Positions 24,558 through 33,576 of a stretch of DNA of 64,000 nucleotides are shown here, piece after piece (position 1 is the first letter of the stretch; the number at the start of each line of letters is the position of its first letter). Made by a program: the position numbers and the translations under genes. A model generated the notes under the pieces. It was given only the letters and a program-made list of their open reading frames with translations, made no database searches and had not been told where the DNA came from. The DNA comes from Aquisalimonas sp007126095 (GTDB taxonomy: Bacteria; Pseudomonadota; Gammaproteobacteria; Nitrococcales; Aquisalimonadaceae): NCBI RefSeq assembly GCF_048323695.1, contig NZ_JBLWFT010000014.1, positions 16,533 to 80,532 of the forward strand, given 5' to 3'.

Positions 24558-26858
24558 ATGGCCAATACCCTGACTCAACGGATTGCCGAGGAACTCGGCG
24601 TGCGCACCAACCAGGTCGACGCCGCCGTGCAGCTGCTGGACGACGGCGCCACCGTGCCGTTCGTCGCCCGCTACCGCAAGGAGGCCACCGGCGGCCTGGA
24701 CGACACCCAGCTGCGCCAGCTGGAAGAGCGCCTGGGCTACCTGCGCGAGCTGGAAGAGCGCCGCGACACCATCATCAGCACCATCCGCGAGCAGGGACAG
24801 CTCTCCGACAGCCTGCACCAGGCCCTGCAGACGGCGGACACCAAGCAGCGGCTGGAAGACCTCTACCTTCCCTACAAGAAGAAGCGCCGCACCAAGGGCC
24901 AGATCGCCCGCGAGGGCGGCCTTGAGCCGCTTGCGCGCGTACTGGTCAGCGACCCGTCCGTGGATCCCCATACCCGCGCCGCCGATTACGTCAACGCCGA
25001 CGCCGGCGTGGCAGACGCCGATGCCGCCCTGGAAGGCGCCCGCGCCATTCTCGCCGAGGAGGCCGCCGAGGATCCCGATCTGGTGACGGGGCTACGCGAG
25101 CACGCCTGGAACAAGGGCGTCCTGGTCTCGGAAGTCGCGCCCGGGCAGGAGGAGGCCGGCGCCAAGTTCAGCGACTACTTCGACTACCGGGAACCGCTCA
25201 AGGCGGTCCCCTCCCACCGGGCGCTCGCCCTGCTGCGCGGGCGCAAGGAGCGCATCCTGCGGCTCGCCATCGAGATCGACGGCGACCAGCCGGGGCCCTG
25301 CCATGATCGCGTCGCCGGCTATTTCGGTGTCCGCCACCAGGACCGTCCCGGAGACGACTGGCTGACCGCCCTGGTCCGCCACACCTGGCGGGTGAAGCTC
25401 TACACCCGGCTGGAGACGGACCTCATCGGCAGCCTGCGCGAGCGCGCCGAAACCGAAGCCATCCAGGTGTTCGGCCGCAACCTGCACGATCTGCTGCTGG
25501 CGCCACCGGCGGGCAGCCGCTGCGTCATGGGCATCGACCCGGGCATCCGCACCGGCTGCAAGGTCGTGGTGGTCTCGGCCACCGGCAAGCTGCTGGACAC
25601 CGCCACCATCTACCCGTTGCCGCCGAAGAACGCCTGGGACCAGAGCGTCCACACCCTGGCACAGTTGATTGAGCGCCACGGCGTCGACATGGTCGCCGTG
25701 GGCAACGGCACCGGCTCCCGCGAAACGGAACGCCTGGCAAAGGAGGTGGGCAAGCGCCACACGGAATTGCGCGCCCAGGTAGTCATGGTCTCCGAGGCAG
25801 GCGCCTCCGTGTACTCCGCCTCGGAAGTGGCCGCGAAGGAGTTCCCGGATCTGGACGTGAGCCTGCGCGGCGCCGTCTCCATTGCCCGCCGACTGCAGGA
25901 CCCGCTGGCGGAGCTGGTGAAGATCGACCCCAAGTCCATCGGCGTGGGGCAGTACCAGCACGACGTCAGTCAGGCCCAGCTCGCCCGCACCCTGGACGCC
26001 GTGGTGGAGGACTGCGTCAACGCCGTGGGCGTGGACGTGAACACCGCTTCGGCGCCGCTGCTGGCACGGGTCTCGGGCCTCAACACCACCCTGGCCGAGA
26101 ACGTCGTGGCCCACCGCGACGCCAACGGCGCCTTCCCCGACCGCAAGGCGCTGCACAAAGTGCCCCGCCTGGGCGACAAGACCTTCGAGCAGGCGGCGGG
26201 CTTTCTCCGCATCAACGACAGCGCCCAGCCCCTGGACCGCTCCGCCGTCCACCCGGAGGCGTACCCGCTGGTGGAGCGCATCCTCAAGGCCAACGGCCGC
26301 AACCTGGGTGACACCATCGGCGACAGCGCCTTTCTCGGCAAATTGCGCCCTGCCGACTACGCCGACGAGCGCTTCGGCGAGCCCACGGTGCGGGACATCC
26401 TCGCCGAGCTGGACAAACCCGGCCGCGACCCCCGCCCGGAGTTCGTCACCGCCAACCTGCGCGACGACGTGGAAACCCTCGCCGACCTGAAACCCGGCAT
26501 GCAGCTCGAGGGCACGGTGAGCAACGTCACCAACTTCGGGGCCTTCGTGGATCTCGGCGTCCACCAGGACGGCCTGGTGCACATCTCCGCCATGAGCAAA
26601 CAGTTCATCCGCGACCCGCGGGAAGTGGTGAAACCGGGCGACGTGGTGAAGGTCAAGGTGCTCAGCGTCGACGAGCGCCGCAAGCGCATCGCGCTCACCA
26701 TGCGCATGGACGACCCGCTACCCGGCGAGGAGCCGGCGGAGAAACCGGCCCCGAAGAAAGGCAAACCCGGCAAACCGCGCGATAACCAGGACAAGCCCAA
26801 AGAGAAGCCGGCGGAAGGCAGCCTCGCGGACGCGTTTCGGGCTGCGAAGAAGAAGTAG
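24558..26858 (+). CDS. tex: Tex family RNA-binding transcription accessory protein
   Basis: Protein of 766 residues, normal for Tex. The N-terminal helical part has VPFVARYRKEATGGLDDTQLRQLEERL; the YqgF-like domain begins VMGIDPGIRTGCKVVVVSATG; helix-hairpin-helix segments follow (LNTTLAENVVAHRDANGAFPDRKAL). An S1 domain (GTVSNVTNFGAFVDLGVHQDGLVH, about 643-713) precedes a Lys/Pro-rich tail. It binds nucleic acid in the cytoplasm and affects transcription. A perfect 22-bp inverted repeat lies 9 bases past the stop. Confidence 0.95.
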   Translation: MANTLTQRIAEELGVRTNQVDAAVQLLDDGATVPFVARYRKEATGGLDDTQLRQLEERLGYLRELEERRDTIISTIREQGQLSDSLHQALQTADTKQRLEDLYLPYKKKRRTKGQIAREGGLEPLARVLVSDPSVDPHTRAADYVNADAGVADADAALEGARAILAEEAAEDPDLVTGLREHAWNKGVLVSEVAPGQEEAGAKFSDYFDYREPLKAVPSHRALALLRGRKERILRLAIEIDGDQPGPCHDRVAGYFGVRHQDRPGDDWLTALVRHTWRVKLYTRLETDLIGSLRERAETEAIQVFGRNLHDLLLAPPAGSRCVMGIDPGIRTGCKVVVVSATGKLLDTATIYPLPPKNAWDQSVHTLAQLIERHGVDMVAVGNGTGSRETERLAKEVGKRHTELRAQVVMVSEAGASVYSASEVAAKEFPDLDVSLRGAVSIARRLQDPLAELVKIDPKSIGVGQYQHDVSQAQLARTLDAVVEDCVNAVGVDVNTASAPLLARVSGLNTTLAENVVAHRDANGAFPDRKALHKVPRLGDKTFEQAAGFLRINDSAQPLDRSAVHPEAYPLVERILKANGRNLGDTIGDSAFLGKLRPADYADERFGEPTVRDILAELDKPGRDPRPEFVTANLRDDVETLADLKPGMQLEGTVSNVTNFGAFVDLGVHQDGLVHISAMSKQFIRDPREVVKPGDVVKVKVLSVDERRKRIALTMRMDDPLPGEEPAEKPAPKKGKPGKPRDNQDKPKEKPAEGSLADAFRAAKKK

Positions 26859-26867
26859 ACGGGGTAA

Positions 26868-26955
26868 TCGCGACTCACGTCGCTCCTACGCCGATCACCC
26901 TGGTAGGAGCGACGTGAGTCGCGACCGGCCCCGGCCGGACCTTCAGGTCCACCGG
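26868..26955. repeat. perfect 22-bp palindrome plus GGACCTTCAGGTCC palindrome
   Basis: Arms 26868-26889 and 26903-26924 are perfectly complementary (ends TCGCGACTC...CTCCTAC). A GGACCTTCAGGTCC copy inside GC-rich arms follows at 26937-26950. The first unit is a variant of the GTAGGAGCG repeats at 36561, 38253 and 48509. It probably ends tex transcription, but there is no T-tract. Confidence 0.8.
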
Positions 26956-26987
26956 CCGGGAACGGCGCCAAGATTGTTCACACGTAA

Positions 26988-27004
26988 CCGAATTAGGTAT
27001 TCGG
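26988..27004. promoter_or_regulatory. candidate MarR operator
   Basis: A small perfect dyad, CCGAAT-N5-ATTCGG, 72-88 bases before the MarR gene in its only upstream gap. MarR regulators usually bind such dyads at their own promoter. Support is positional only. Confidence 0.3.
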
Positions 27005-27075
27005 CGCACGGACTGATAGCATTTACAGACCAGTCGTTATCCACCATCCCGTCTTAGACAGGTCGGCGCATACCC

Positions 27076-27615
27076 ATGAAAACCACGCTGAATCCTCTGA
27101 ACCACGCCGGAACAACGCCCTCCAGCAAGCAGGCTTTGCGGGGATGGTTGCACCTGCTGATGTGCTCGAAACGGATGGAAACGACAATCAACGATCTCCT
27201 GCGCATCCGGCATGAGTCCTCCATGACCCGTTTCAGCGTGCTGTCCCAACTCCACCACGCCGGTCCGGACGGGCTCAGCACGAAGGGGCTGGCACAACGC
27301 CTGATCGCCTCCAAGGGCAACATCACGCGACTGATTGACCGCATGGAGACCGACGGCCTGGTCCAGCGCCGCCCCTGCTCTGAAGATCGACGCGTGAGCC
27401 ACATTTTCATGACCGAGGCAGGCGAGAACGTGTTTCACGCAATCGCGGGAGAACACGAGGACTGGACCGCGCGCATCTTCGGCATCCTTGACGACGATGA
27501 ACTGGAAACGCTTGTGCGGCTGACCGACCGCATCAGGGCGAACACCCTGCCTGAAGTCGCTCTCGGAATCAGCAAGTCGCCGGATTACGCCAACGGGTCC
27601 GACCATCACGGATAG
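27076..27615 (+). CDS. MarR-family transcriptional regulator
   Basis: Protein of 179 residues. The winged-helix core includes TRFSVLSQLHHAGPDGLSTKGLAQRLIASKGNITRLIDRMETDGLVQRRPCSEDRRVSHIFMTEAG, with the family wing motif DRR. The N-terminal 35 residues are longer than usual. It converges with the catabolic cluster that ends 9 bases away, making it a candidate regulator of that cluster and ligand sensor. No strong ribosome site is seen before the ATG. Confidence 0.9.
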   Translation: MKTTLNPLNHAGTTPSSKQALRGWLHLLMCSKRMETTINDLLRIRHESSMTRFSVLSQLHHAGPDGLSTKGLAQRLIASKGNITRLIDRMETDGLVQRRPCSEDRRVSHIFMTEAGENVFHAIAGEHEDWTARIFGILDDDELETLVRLTDRIRANTLPEVALGISKSPDYANGSDHHG

Positions 27616-27624
27616 CAAGGCCCG

Positions 27625-28929
27625 TCAGGCGTTGGGGGCAATCTGCTTACGTAACTCCGCAGCCACGCCACCCCCCGAAACCCCTTTCTTGTAAGAAAAC
27701 TGCCGACAAGGCTGCCCGGGCACGAGCTGGGCGTGGCCGTCCACAATGAAGAACAGAGGCGCTGCACCGGCATCATGGCCGGCAAACTGCGCGCGATTCG
27801 CCGCCGCACAATGGGTGCAGTAAGACGGTGCCCCAACACGGTGGAAATTCACCGGATGCGGCTCGTCCATGATCGGCACCAGGTCGTCCCCGTAATTGAG
27901 CAGCCCGCGCCACAATTCGCCGCGGAACAGCCGCCCTCCGCTACCGCACGGATCGAGCGTGAAGACGAACCGATCCGACTCCTCGCGCACGCTGAAGTCC
28001 GCGCAGTGATAGTGCCAGGTCTGCGCGACCTCGTGCACCAGTTCCGCGTCGGACAGCGCGGCGTAACGGGGAAAACCGACCTGAAACGCCGGCTCGAACG
28101 TCTCGGCAAGCATCGCGTCGAGATAATCAGCGCCGCCCGACTCCAGCGCCGTTCCGTAGAAGCAGGCCAGCCAGGCGACGGCGAAGTCGTGCCAGGGTCG
28201 CCACTCCTGCCGCTGACCCTCCAGCAGTTCGCGAATGTCACGCCCGCCGGCGGCGAGCCGGGCACGGGCAGACTGAACGCGGGTGGTGACCAACGCCGTG
28301 CGCTCCTGATCGCTGAACAGTGGCGCAGTCCGGCCCGATGGCTTGGCAAAACGCATGCGACAGTGGCCACCCGCCCCCTTCTCCGTGCTCCAGACCGTCT
28401 CGCCCAGGGCGCTGTTGAGCGCGCCCTGGCACGCCTTGCAAGCCTGGCAGAGGCTGCTGACACCATCGCGCCAGCCGCCATACCATTCCGGGTGCTTGTC
28501 CGCGAAACCGTCCTGCTCCAGCCGACCACCACTGCCGCAGGGCGAGAGATCAAGGACCACCGCGTCGTCGGTCTCCTCCAGTGGCTGCGGTACAGCGCCG
28601 GCCTGGTGAACATAGATCGCAACCAGATCGGCAATGGCGCCGCGATAATCCCCCGTCCTGTACTGTCGTACCCAGGTGGCCATCAACTGCGCTCCGATGC
28701 GCAGAAGCTCCTCCCGCGCCTTCGCTTCGCCGTGGTCCCGGCGCAACATGCCCGCCTTGCGCGCCAGGGTGTGAATGGAAAGCATGTGCAACCCGAGGTG
28801 ACCGGTCTCCATGCGTTGCAGCCAGTCGTCCAGCGCGGGGTCATCATCCTGTTCCAACGCGGCAATTGCTCGCGCTTCCAACGGCGCGGTCAGGCGGGCA
28901 AGCTCTTCGTCGGGGAACTGGCGGTCCAT
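27625..28929 (-). CDS. unknown protein with duplicated four-cysteine module
   Basis: Protein of 434 residues; the ATG for MDRQFPDEELAR has AGGAGGA just upstream. I do not recognise the family. A module occurs twice: PCGSGGRL (Cys131 and Cys328), then a CxxC (CQAC 161-164; CTHC 371-374), then a further Cys in GHCRMRF (190) and QPCRQFS (408). This suggests two zinc- or iron-sulfur-binding units. The rest is helical and acidic without a signal peptide, so it is cytoplasmic. It begins 8 bases after the serine hydrolase gene and ends the catabolic operon. A role as an oxidoreductase partner or sensor is only a guess. Confidence 0.7.
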   Translation of the reverse strand: MDRQFPDEELARLTAPLEARAIAALEQDDDPALDDWLQRMETGHLGLHMLSIHTLARKAGMLRRDHGEAKAREELLRIGAQLMATWVRQYRTGDYRGAIADLVAIYVHQAGAVPQPLEETDDAVVLDLSPCGSGGRLEQDGFADKHPEWYGGWRDGVSSLCQACKACQGALNSALGETVWSTEKGAGGHCRMRFAKPSGRTAPLFSDQERTALVTTRVQSARARLAAGGRDIRELLEGQRQEWRPWHDFAVAWLACFYGTALESGGADYLDAMLAETFEPAFQVGFPRYAALSDAELVHEVAQTWHYHCADFSVREESDRFVFTLDPCGSGGRLFRGELWRGLLNYGDDLVPIMDEPHPVNFHRVGAPSYCTHCAAANRAQFAGHDAGAAPLFFIVDGHAQLVPGQPCRQFSYKKGVSGGGVAAELRKQIAPNA

Positions 28930-28937
28930 TCCTCCTC

Positions 28938-30197
28938 CTACGCCCAGAAACCCGAGCGGCTGGTGGTGCATTCGTACTGCCGGTAGATGCTGTCCACCAG
29001 ACTCTGGCCCCGTTCGTTCAGCAACAGCCCATGCCCCTGACGGTTCATGGCATAGCCGACGGCAAGCCCGCGGTCGGGATCGGCGAAACCGATGGAGCCG
29101 CCGGCACCCACATGACCAAAGGCGTTTCGGCCGAGAATCACGCTATCCGTGGCCTCGCGGCGGCGACGGTTATCCATGGAAACCATGAACCCCGGCCCGA
29201 AGCGCGTGGGGGCCAGCAACGTGGCGTCCCGGTGGGAAGCAGAGGACACTACCCCCAGACCGGCGATGGTCTCCGGCTGCAGCAGCGTCCGCCCATCCCC
29301 GGGCCGCCCGATGGCCAGCGCCGTGAACAGATCCGCAAGCCCGCGGGCATGACTGACGCCGCCAGCGGCGCCGATCTCCGCGGCACGTCCGGCACGCGTG
29401 TTAACGCCACGCGCCGCCCAGTCACCGTGGTTGAAGATGAACAGATTCGGCAATGTCCCGGGCTCCCGGACCGCCTCCATGAACGGCGTCACCGGCTCTT
29501 CGCCGGTCAACCGGTAGGGCACGATGGGCGAGACGCGGGATTCCACCGCTTCGGGCAGTCCGATCCAGAAATCCAGCCCGAACGGAGTGGCCACTTCATC
29601 GGCGAAGAACTGTCCCAGGCTGCGGCCGGAGACCCGGCGCACCAGCTCGCCCAGCAGAAACCCGTAGGTCAACGCGTGATAGCCGTGACGGGTGCCCGGC
29701 TCCCAGAACGGCGGTTCCTGCTCCAGCCGATCAACCATGTAGCCGGTGTCCACGATGCAGTCCGCCTTGACGGGGTCGCGCAACGCAGGCAAGCCCAAGG
29801 AATGATCGAGCATCATGCGTGGGGTGGCCGCCGCCCTGCCCCGGTCGCCGAACGCCGGCCAGATCTCCGCGACCGGCGCATCCAGGTCCAGCAGCCCCCG
29901 CTCGTTGAGCAGATGGACACAGGCGGCCGTGGCCGCCTTGGTGCAGGAGAACACCACGCAGACGGTATCCCTGGTCCAGGGCGTGGTGCGCTCCGCGTCC
30001 GCGAAACCGCCCCACAGGTCGAGTACGGTTCGACCGTGCTCCTGCAGGCACAGGGAGGCGCCGAGCTCGCCACGCCGCTCAAAGTTGTCCACGAATGCGT
30101 CCACCACCGCACCCATGTGCGCGTGTGCCAGACCGCTGACCGGACCGCCCGCGGTCTCCCGGGCAACCGGCTCCAGCTCGGACTGCCATTCCGTCAT
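28938..30197 (-). CDS. beta-lactamase-family serine hydrolase (esterase-like)
   Basis: Protein of 419 residues starting at the ATG for MTEWQSELEP, with AAGGGGGC upstream. The class C/EstB-type nucleophile motif SxxK is SCTK (CVVFSCTKAATAACVHLLNERG), followed by a tyrosine motif near GYHALTYGFLLGELV and a late FGHVGAGGSIGFADP. No signal peptide is seen, so it is cytoplasmic and more likely an esterase than a beta-lactamase. In this cluster it could hydrolyse the ester or lactone made by the Baeyer-Villiger monooxygenase, which is inference. Confidence 0.85.
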   Translation of the reverse strand: MTEWQSELEPVARETAGGPVSGLAHAHMGAVVDAFVDNFERRGELGASLCLQEHGRTVLDLWGGFADAERTTPWTRDTVCVVFSCTKAATAACVHLLNERGLLDLDAPVAEIWPAFGDRGRAAATPRMMLDHSLGLPALRDPVKADCIVDTGYMVDRLEQEPPFWEPGTRHGYHALTYGFLLGELVRRVSGRSLGQFFADEVATPFGLDFWIGLPEAVESRVSPIVPYRLTGEEPVTPFMEAVREPGTLPNLFIFNHGDWAARGVNTRAGRAAEIGAAGGVSHARGLADLFTALAIGRPGDGRTLLQPETIAGLGVVSSASHRDATLLAPTRFGPGFMVSMDNRRRREATDSVILGRNAFGHVGAGGSIGFADPDRGLAVGYAMNRQGHGLLLNERGQSLVDSIYRQYECTTSRSGFWA

Positions 30198-30261
30198 GAC
30201 CGCCCCCTTGCGGCGCCAGGGACGGCGAGCTGTCACTCGCCGCCGCACTGGTACGTTTACA

Positions 30262-31416
30262 TTACAGGCCGTAGCTGGCCACATCGACCTGCGACATGAT
30301 GTGCTCCCAATAGAGGTCGGCCAGGGCCTCGGCGTTGTCCACGCCCTGGACCCGTTCCACCCATGTCTCGAGCACGTCGCGGAACTCCTCCAGCATCGCC
30401 TCGCTGCGCTCCACGCCGTGCCGCTCGGCAAAGTTCGCCGCGATGCGCTCGAGATCCTCACGGACGAACTCCCGGGTCAGCTCCTGCAGCCCTTCGTCCG
30501 CTTCATGGATGGTGATCCCGTTGCTCTCCGCATCGGCGATGAAGCGGTCTTCACCCTGTTGATACAGCATCGATCCTTCCGCGGCGCCCACCGCCGCCGC
30601 ACGGAGCATGGCCTCCCGGTGCGTCTCGCTCAGGGACTGCCAGACTCCGGTATTCACCTGGGTGAGCTGGCCTACGTAGACGCCACCGGGCATCGCCACG
30701 GTCACGTCGCTGAGCGCTTCGTCCAGGCGGAAGTTGGCGATATCCGAGGTGGAGAGGATCACGCAGTCGAGCGCGCCCTGGTCGAGCGCTTCCAGCATCT
30801 CGTTCCCCGACAGGGTCACCGGGCTCGCCCCCACGGAGTTCGCCCAGCGCGACCAGTTGGCGCCGCCGATGCGGAGCCGCTTGCCCTGGATGCTGGCCTC
30901 GTCGTTGACGGCGCTGGTGCAGCCGAGGCTGTAGCCAGGCGTGCCGGCGCCGCCGGTGTAGACCTGGTTCTGTCGCCCGAACTCATCCAGGCACTCGGGG
31001 CAGTGGAGCATCAGGTACTCGGTCATTGCCGCGGCATAGGCGATGCCTTCCACCCCCTGCACGTCATCGCCGAGGAGCTGCAGCATCATGGAGGATTCCA
31101 GGATGAGATTACTGTGAGGATATTCGGCACCGAAATAGGTGGTCATGACCGTCCCGATATCCGCCATGCCGTCACGCAGTCCCGCCGACGTCTCCTCCAT
31201 GCTCAGGAGCGAACCGGGGAATACCCTGACGGAGAGTTCCCCGCCGCTCTCCTTCTCGACGGCATCCGCGTACTTTTCCGCAGCCTGAACCAGCATCGCA
31301 CCCGGCGGATGGCCGATGGCGAAGTTCAGCTCCCGCGCCTCGACGGCGCTGAGCGACGAAGCCAGTCCGAGGGCCAGCGCCCCGGCAACAGTCGTCACAG
31401 TCTTGGTGGTCGTCAT
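30262..31416 (-). CDS. TRAP transporter substrate-binding protein (DctP type)
   Basis: Protein of 384 residues with a signal peptide (1-28, ending VEAREL). The DctP fold shows in FAIGHPPGAMLVQAAEKYADAVEKESGGELSVRVFPGSLLS and the specificity region SIQGKRLRIGGANWSRWANSVGASPVTLSGNEMLEALDQGALD. It has two extra cysteine pairs (CPECLDEF, LGCTSAV). It would deliver an organic acid to a DctQM membrane pair, but no such genes lie beside it, so the partner must be elsewhere. It lies between the hydrolase and monooxygenase genes. Confidence 0.88.
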   Translation of the reverse strand: MTTTKTVTTVAGALALGLASSLSAVEARELNFAIGHPPGAMLVQAAEKYADAVEKESGGELSVRVFPGSLLSMEETSAGLRDGMADIGTVMTTYFGAEYPHSNLILESSMMLQLLGDDVQGVEGIAYAAAMTEYLMLHCPECLDEFGRQNQVYTGGAGTPGYSLGCTSAVNDEASIQGKRLRIGGANWSRWANSVGASPVTLSGNEMLEALDQGALDCVILSTSDIANFRLDEALSDVTVAMPGGVYVGQLTQVNTGVWQSLSETHREAMLRAAAVGAAEGSMLYQQGEDRFIADAESNGITIHEADEGLQELTREFVREDLERIAANFAERHGVERSEAMLEEFRDVLETWVERVQGVDNAEALADLYWEHIMSQVDVASYGL

Positions 31417-31471
31417 GGTGGTCTCCTCCAGTGGTGCTTTTCTGTTGGCGGCTCTAGGAGCCGCGGTTGCC

Positions 31472-33439
31472 TCAGCCGGCGTTCGATCCGCCGGTCTGCT
31501 GCCGGCGCGGTGGGTAGGTCCAGTAGTCGTCGATGCGGACCTCCCGCATCATGTGCCAGTAGTCGTCGTGCCGGAACGGCGTGATCACCACCACGCGCCC
31601 CCGGGAGTTGCGGTACCAGTTGTCCATGCCCTCGTGGGTCCACACCATGTTCTCGTGCGCGGCATCCACCTTTTGGTTGTAGGCCCGGTGCACGTCTTCA
31701 CGCACTTCGACGGCGTCGAGATCCTGCTCGACCAGGGTCTGCAGCGCCTCGGTGACGTAGCGCATCTGCGTCTCGATGATCGAGATCACACTCCCGCCGT
31801 GCCCCAGGCCGGTATTGGGGCCCAGCAGGGTGAACAGGTTCGGAAACCCCGGCACGGCGACCCCGAGGTAGGCCTGGGCATTGTCCTCCCCCCAGACCTC
31901 GCGCAAGGTCACGCCATCGCGTCCGCGCACCTCGTAGGAGCCGAGGAAGCGCACCGCGTCGAACCCGGTCGCCAGCACCAGGACGTCCACGTCCCGCCGC
32001 CGGCCGGATCGGGTCTCGACGGTGCTGCCCTCGATGGACGCCACCGCGTCGGTGAAGAGATTGACGTTGGGCTTGGCGATGGCCCGGTACCACCCGTTGT
32101 CCAGCAGCATGCGTTTGCCGAAGGGCGGATAGTCCGGCAACACCTCGGGCAGCAGGTCCTGTCGCTCGCCGAGCTCCTCCCGGATGTAGCGCACGAACAG
32201 TTCCCGGTGGACGTCGTTGGTGGCGTTCACCGACCGTTTGCACTGGCTCCACTCGGGATCCTTCTGCAGCGACTCGTGAATGCGGTCGTTGAAACTCCAG
32301 GCGAGCTTGATGCGATACCACGCCTGGTAGAGCGGGACTTCGCGTAACAGGAAACGGATCGGCTCCGGAACAGGCTGCTGGAACTTGTCGAACGGTGCGA
32401 CCCACTGCTTGGAACGCTGAAAGATGTCCAGAGACTCCACCCGGTCCGCGATGGCAGGGACGACCTGCATGGCGCTGGCACCGTTGCCCACCACGGCCAC
32501 CCGCTGGCCGGTCACATCGAGATCCTCCGGCCAACGGGCTGTATGGAAGGCGCGGCCGGAGAACCCGTCCAGGCCCGGGATCGGCGGCACCTTGGGCACA
32601 TTGAGGGCGCCGACGGCGCTGATGACGGCATTGGACCAGAGGCTCTGCTCACCACCCTCGGCATCCGTATACCGGGTCAGCCACTGCCGGCTCGTCTCGT
32701 CGTACTCCGTGGCGAGCACCGTGCACCCGAAACGGGTGCGCTCGTTGATGCCGAAATCGGCGGCCACCTGCTCCAGGTATGCCTCGATCTCGCCCCGCAG
32801 CGCGAAGTACCGTTCCCAGTCGCGTTTCGCGAACGAAAACGAGTACAAGTGGTTCGGGGTGTCGACGCCGGCTCCCGGGTAGCGGTTCTCGTACCAGGTG
32901 CCGCCCACGTTGTCGTTCTTCTCGAGGATGACGTGCTCGATACCCGCCTGCTGGAGATAGTAGGACGCGCACAGGCCGGATATCCCCGCCCCGATGACCA
33001 CCACGCGGAAGTCGGCAGGAGGCGGCACGGATGGCCTGACCGGGGGCTCGTCCTGAACGCCCGTGCGCAGGTCCGCCGCAACCATGGCACCGTACGTGGG
33101 CGGCACCGCCTCGCCGGTCGCCACGCCAAGCATATGCACAATGGCCGCCTCATCCGGTTCGGGCAGGGCCAGGGGGCGGCCGTTGCGCCACGCGAGAATC
33201 GCCTCCAGCGCCGCAGTCCGGATCGTATCCTGCACGGGCTGCGGCAACCCACCGCTGTCGTTGTCGTCGAGTCCACGGGCGCGACCGGGACAGTACGGCG
33301 GCTCAAGCCAGCCGAAGTCTCCGGTCATCTGCACCAGCATCAGCAGCAGCGTCGGGATATTGGCCCCGGCGACGGCGCGTCGGAACTTCTCCGGCTCCGG
33401 CAGGGCGTGAAAGTCGGTCTCGCGATCCGATGAAGTCAT
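31472..33439 (-). CDS. Baeyer-Villiger-type flavin monooxygenase with N-terminal extension
   Basis: Protein of 655 residues from the ATG for MTSSDRETDF; a GTG 84 bases upstream is possible. Residues 144-655 are the catalytic part: FAD motif GAGISG (150-155), the Baeyer-Villiger fingerprint FSGRAFHTARWP (293-304) and NADPH motif GNGASA (318-323). The 140-residue N-terminal extension recalls 4-hydroxyacetophenone monooxygenase, which has a similar length. It should insert oxygen next to a ketone using NADPH and O2. The adjacent hydrolase, alcohol dehydrogenase and CoA ligase genes fit the steps that follow. Confidence 0.9.
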   Translation of the reverse strand: MTSSDRETDFHALPEPEKFRRAVAGANIPTLLLMLVQMTGDFGWLEPPYCPGRARGLDDNDSGGLPQPVQDTIRTAALEAILAWRNGRPLALPEPDEAAIVHMLGVATGEAVPPTYGAMVAADLRTGVQDEPPVRPSVPPPADFRVVVIGAGISGLCASYYLQQAGIEHVILEKNDNVGGTWYENRYPGAGVDTPNHLYSFSFAKRDWERYFALRGEIEAYLEQVAADFGINERTRFGCTVLATEYDETSRQWLTRYTDAEGGEQSLWSNAVISAVGALNVPKVPPIPGLDGFSGRAFHTARWPEDLDVTGQRVAVVGNGASAMQVVPAIADRVESLDIFQRSKQWVAPFDKFQQPVPEPIRFLLREVPLYQAWYRIKLAWSFNDRIHESLQKDPEWSQCKRSVNATNDVHRELFVRYIREELGERQDLLPEVLPDYPPFGKRMLLDNGWYRAIAKPNVNLFTDAVASIEGSTVETRSGRRRDVDVLVLATGFDAVRFLGSYEVRGRDGVTLREVWGEDNAQAYLGVAVPGFPNLFTLLGPNTGLGHGGSVISIIETQMRYVTEALQTLVEQDLDAVEVREDVHRAYNQKVDAAHENMVWTHEGMDNWYRNSRGRVVVITPFRHDDYWHMMREVRIDDYWTYPPRRQQTGGSNAG

Positions 33440-33576
33440 CAACTGGGCCTCTGCATTGACGATCTGTTGGCCGTCGGGCCTCTGCAGATCAATTACACGT
33501 AATCTATTTTGATCAATCGACACGCCACCGGCCGCATCCCTGCGGGCGTTTCACGTGGAAGCAAACCATCGCGGCG

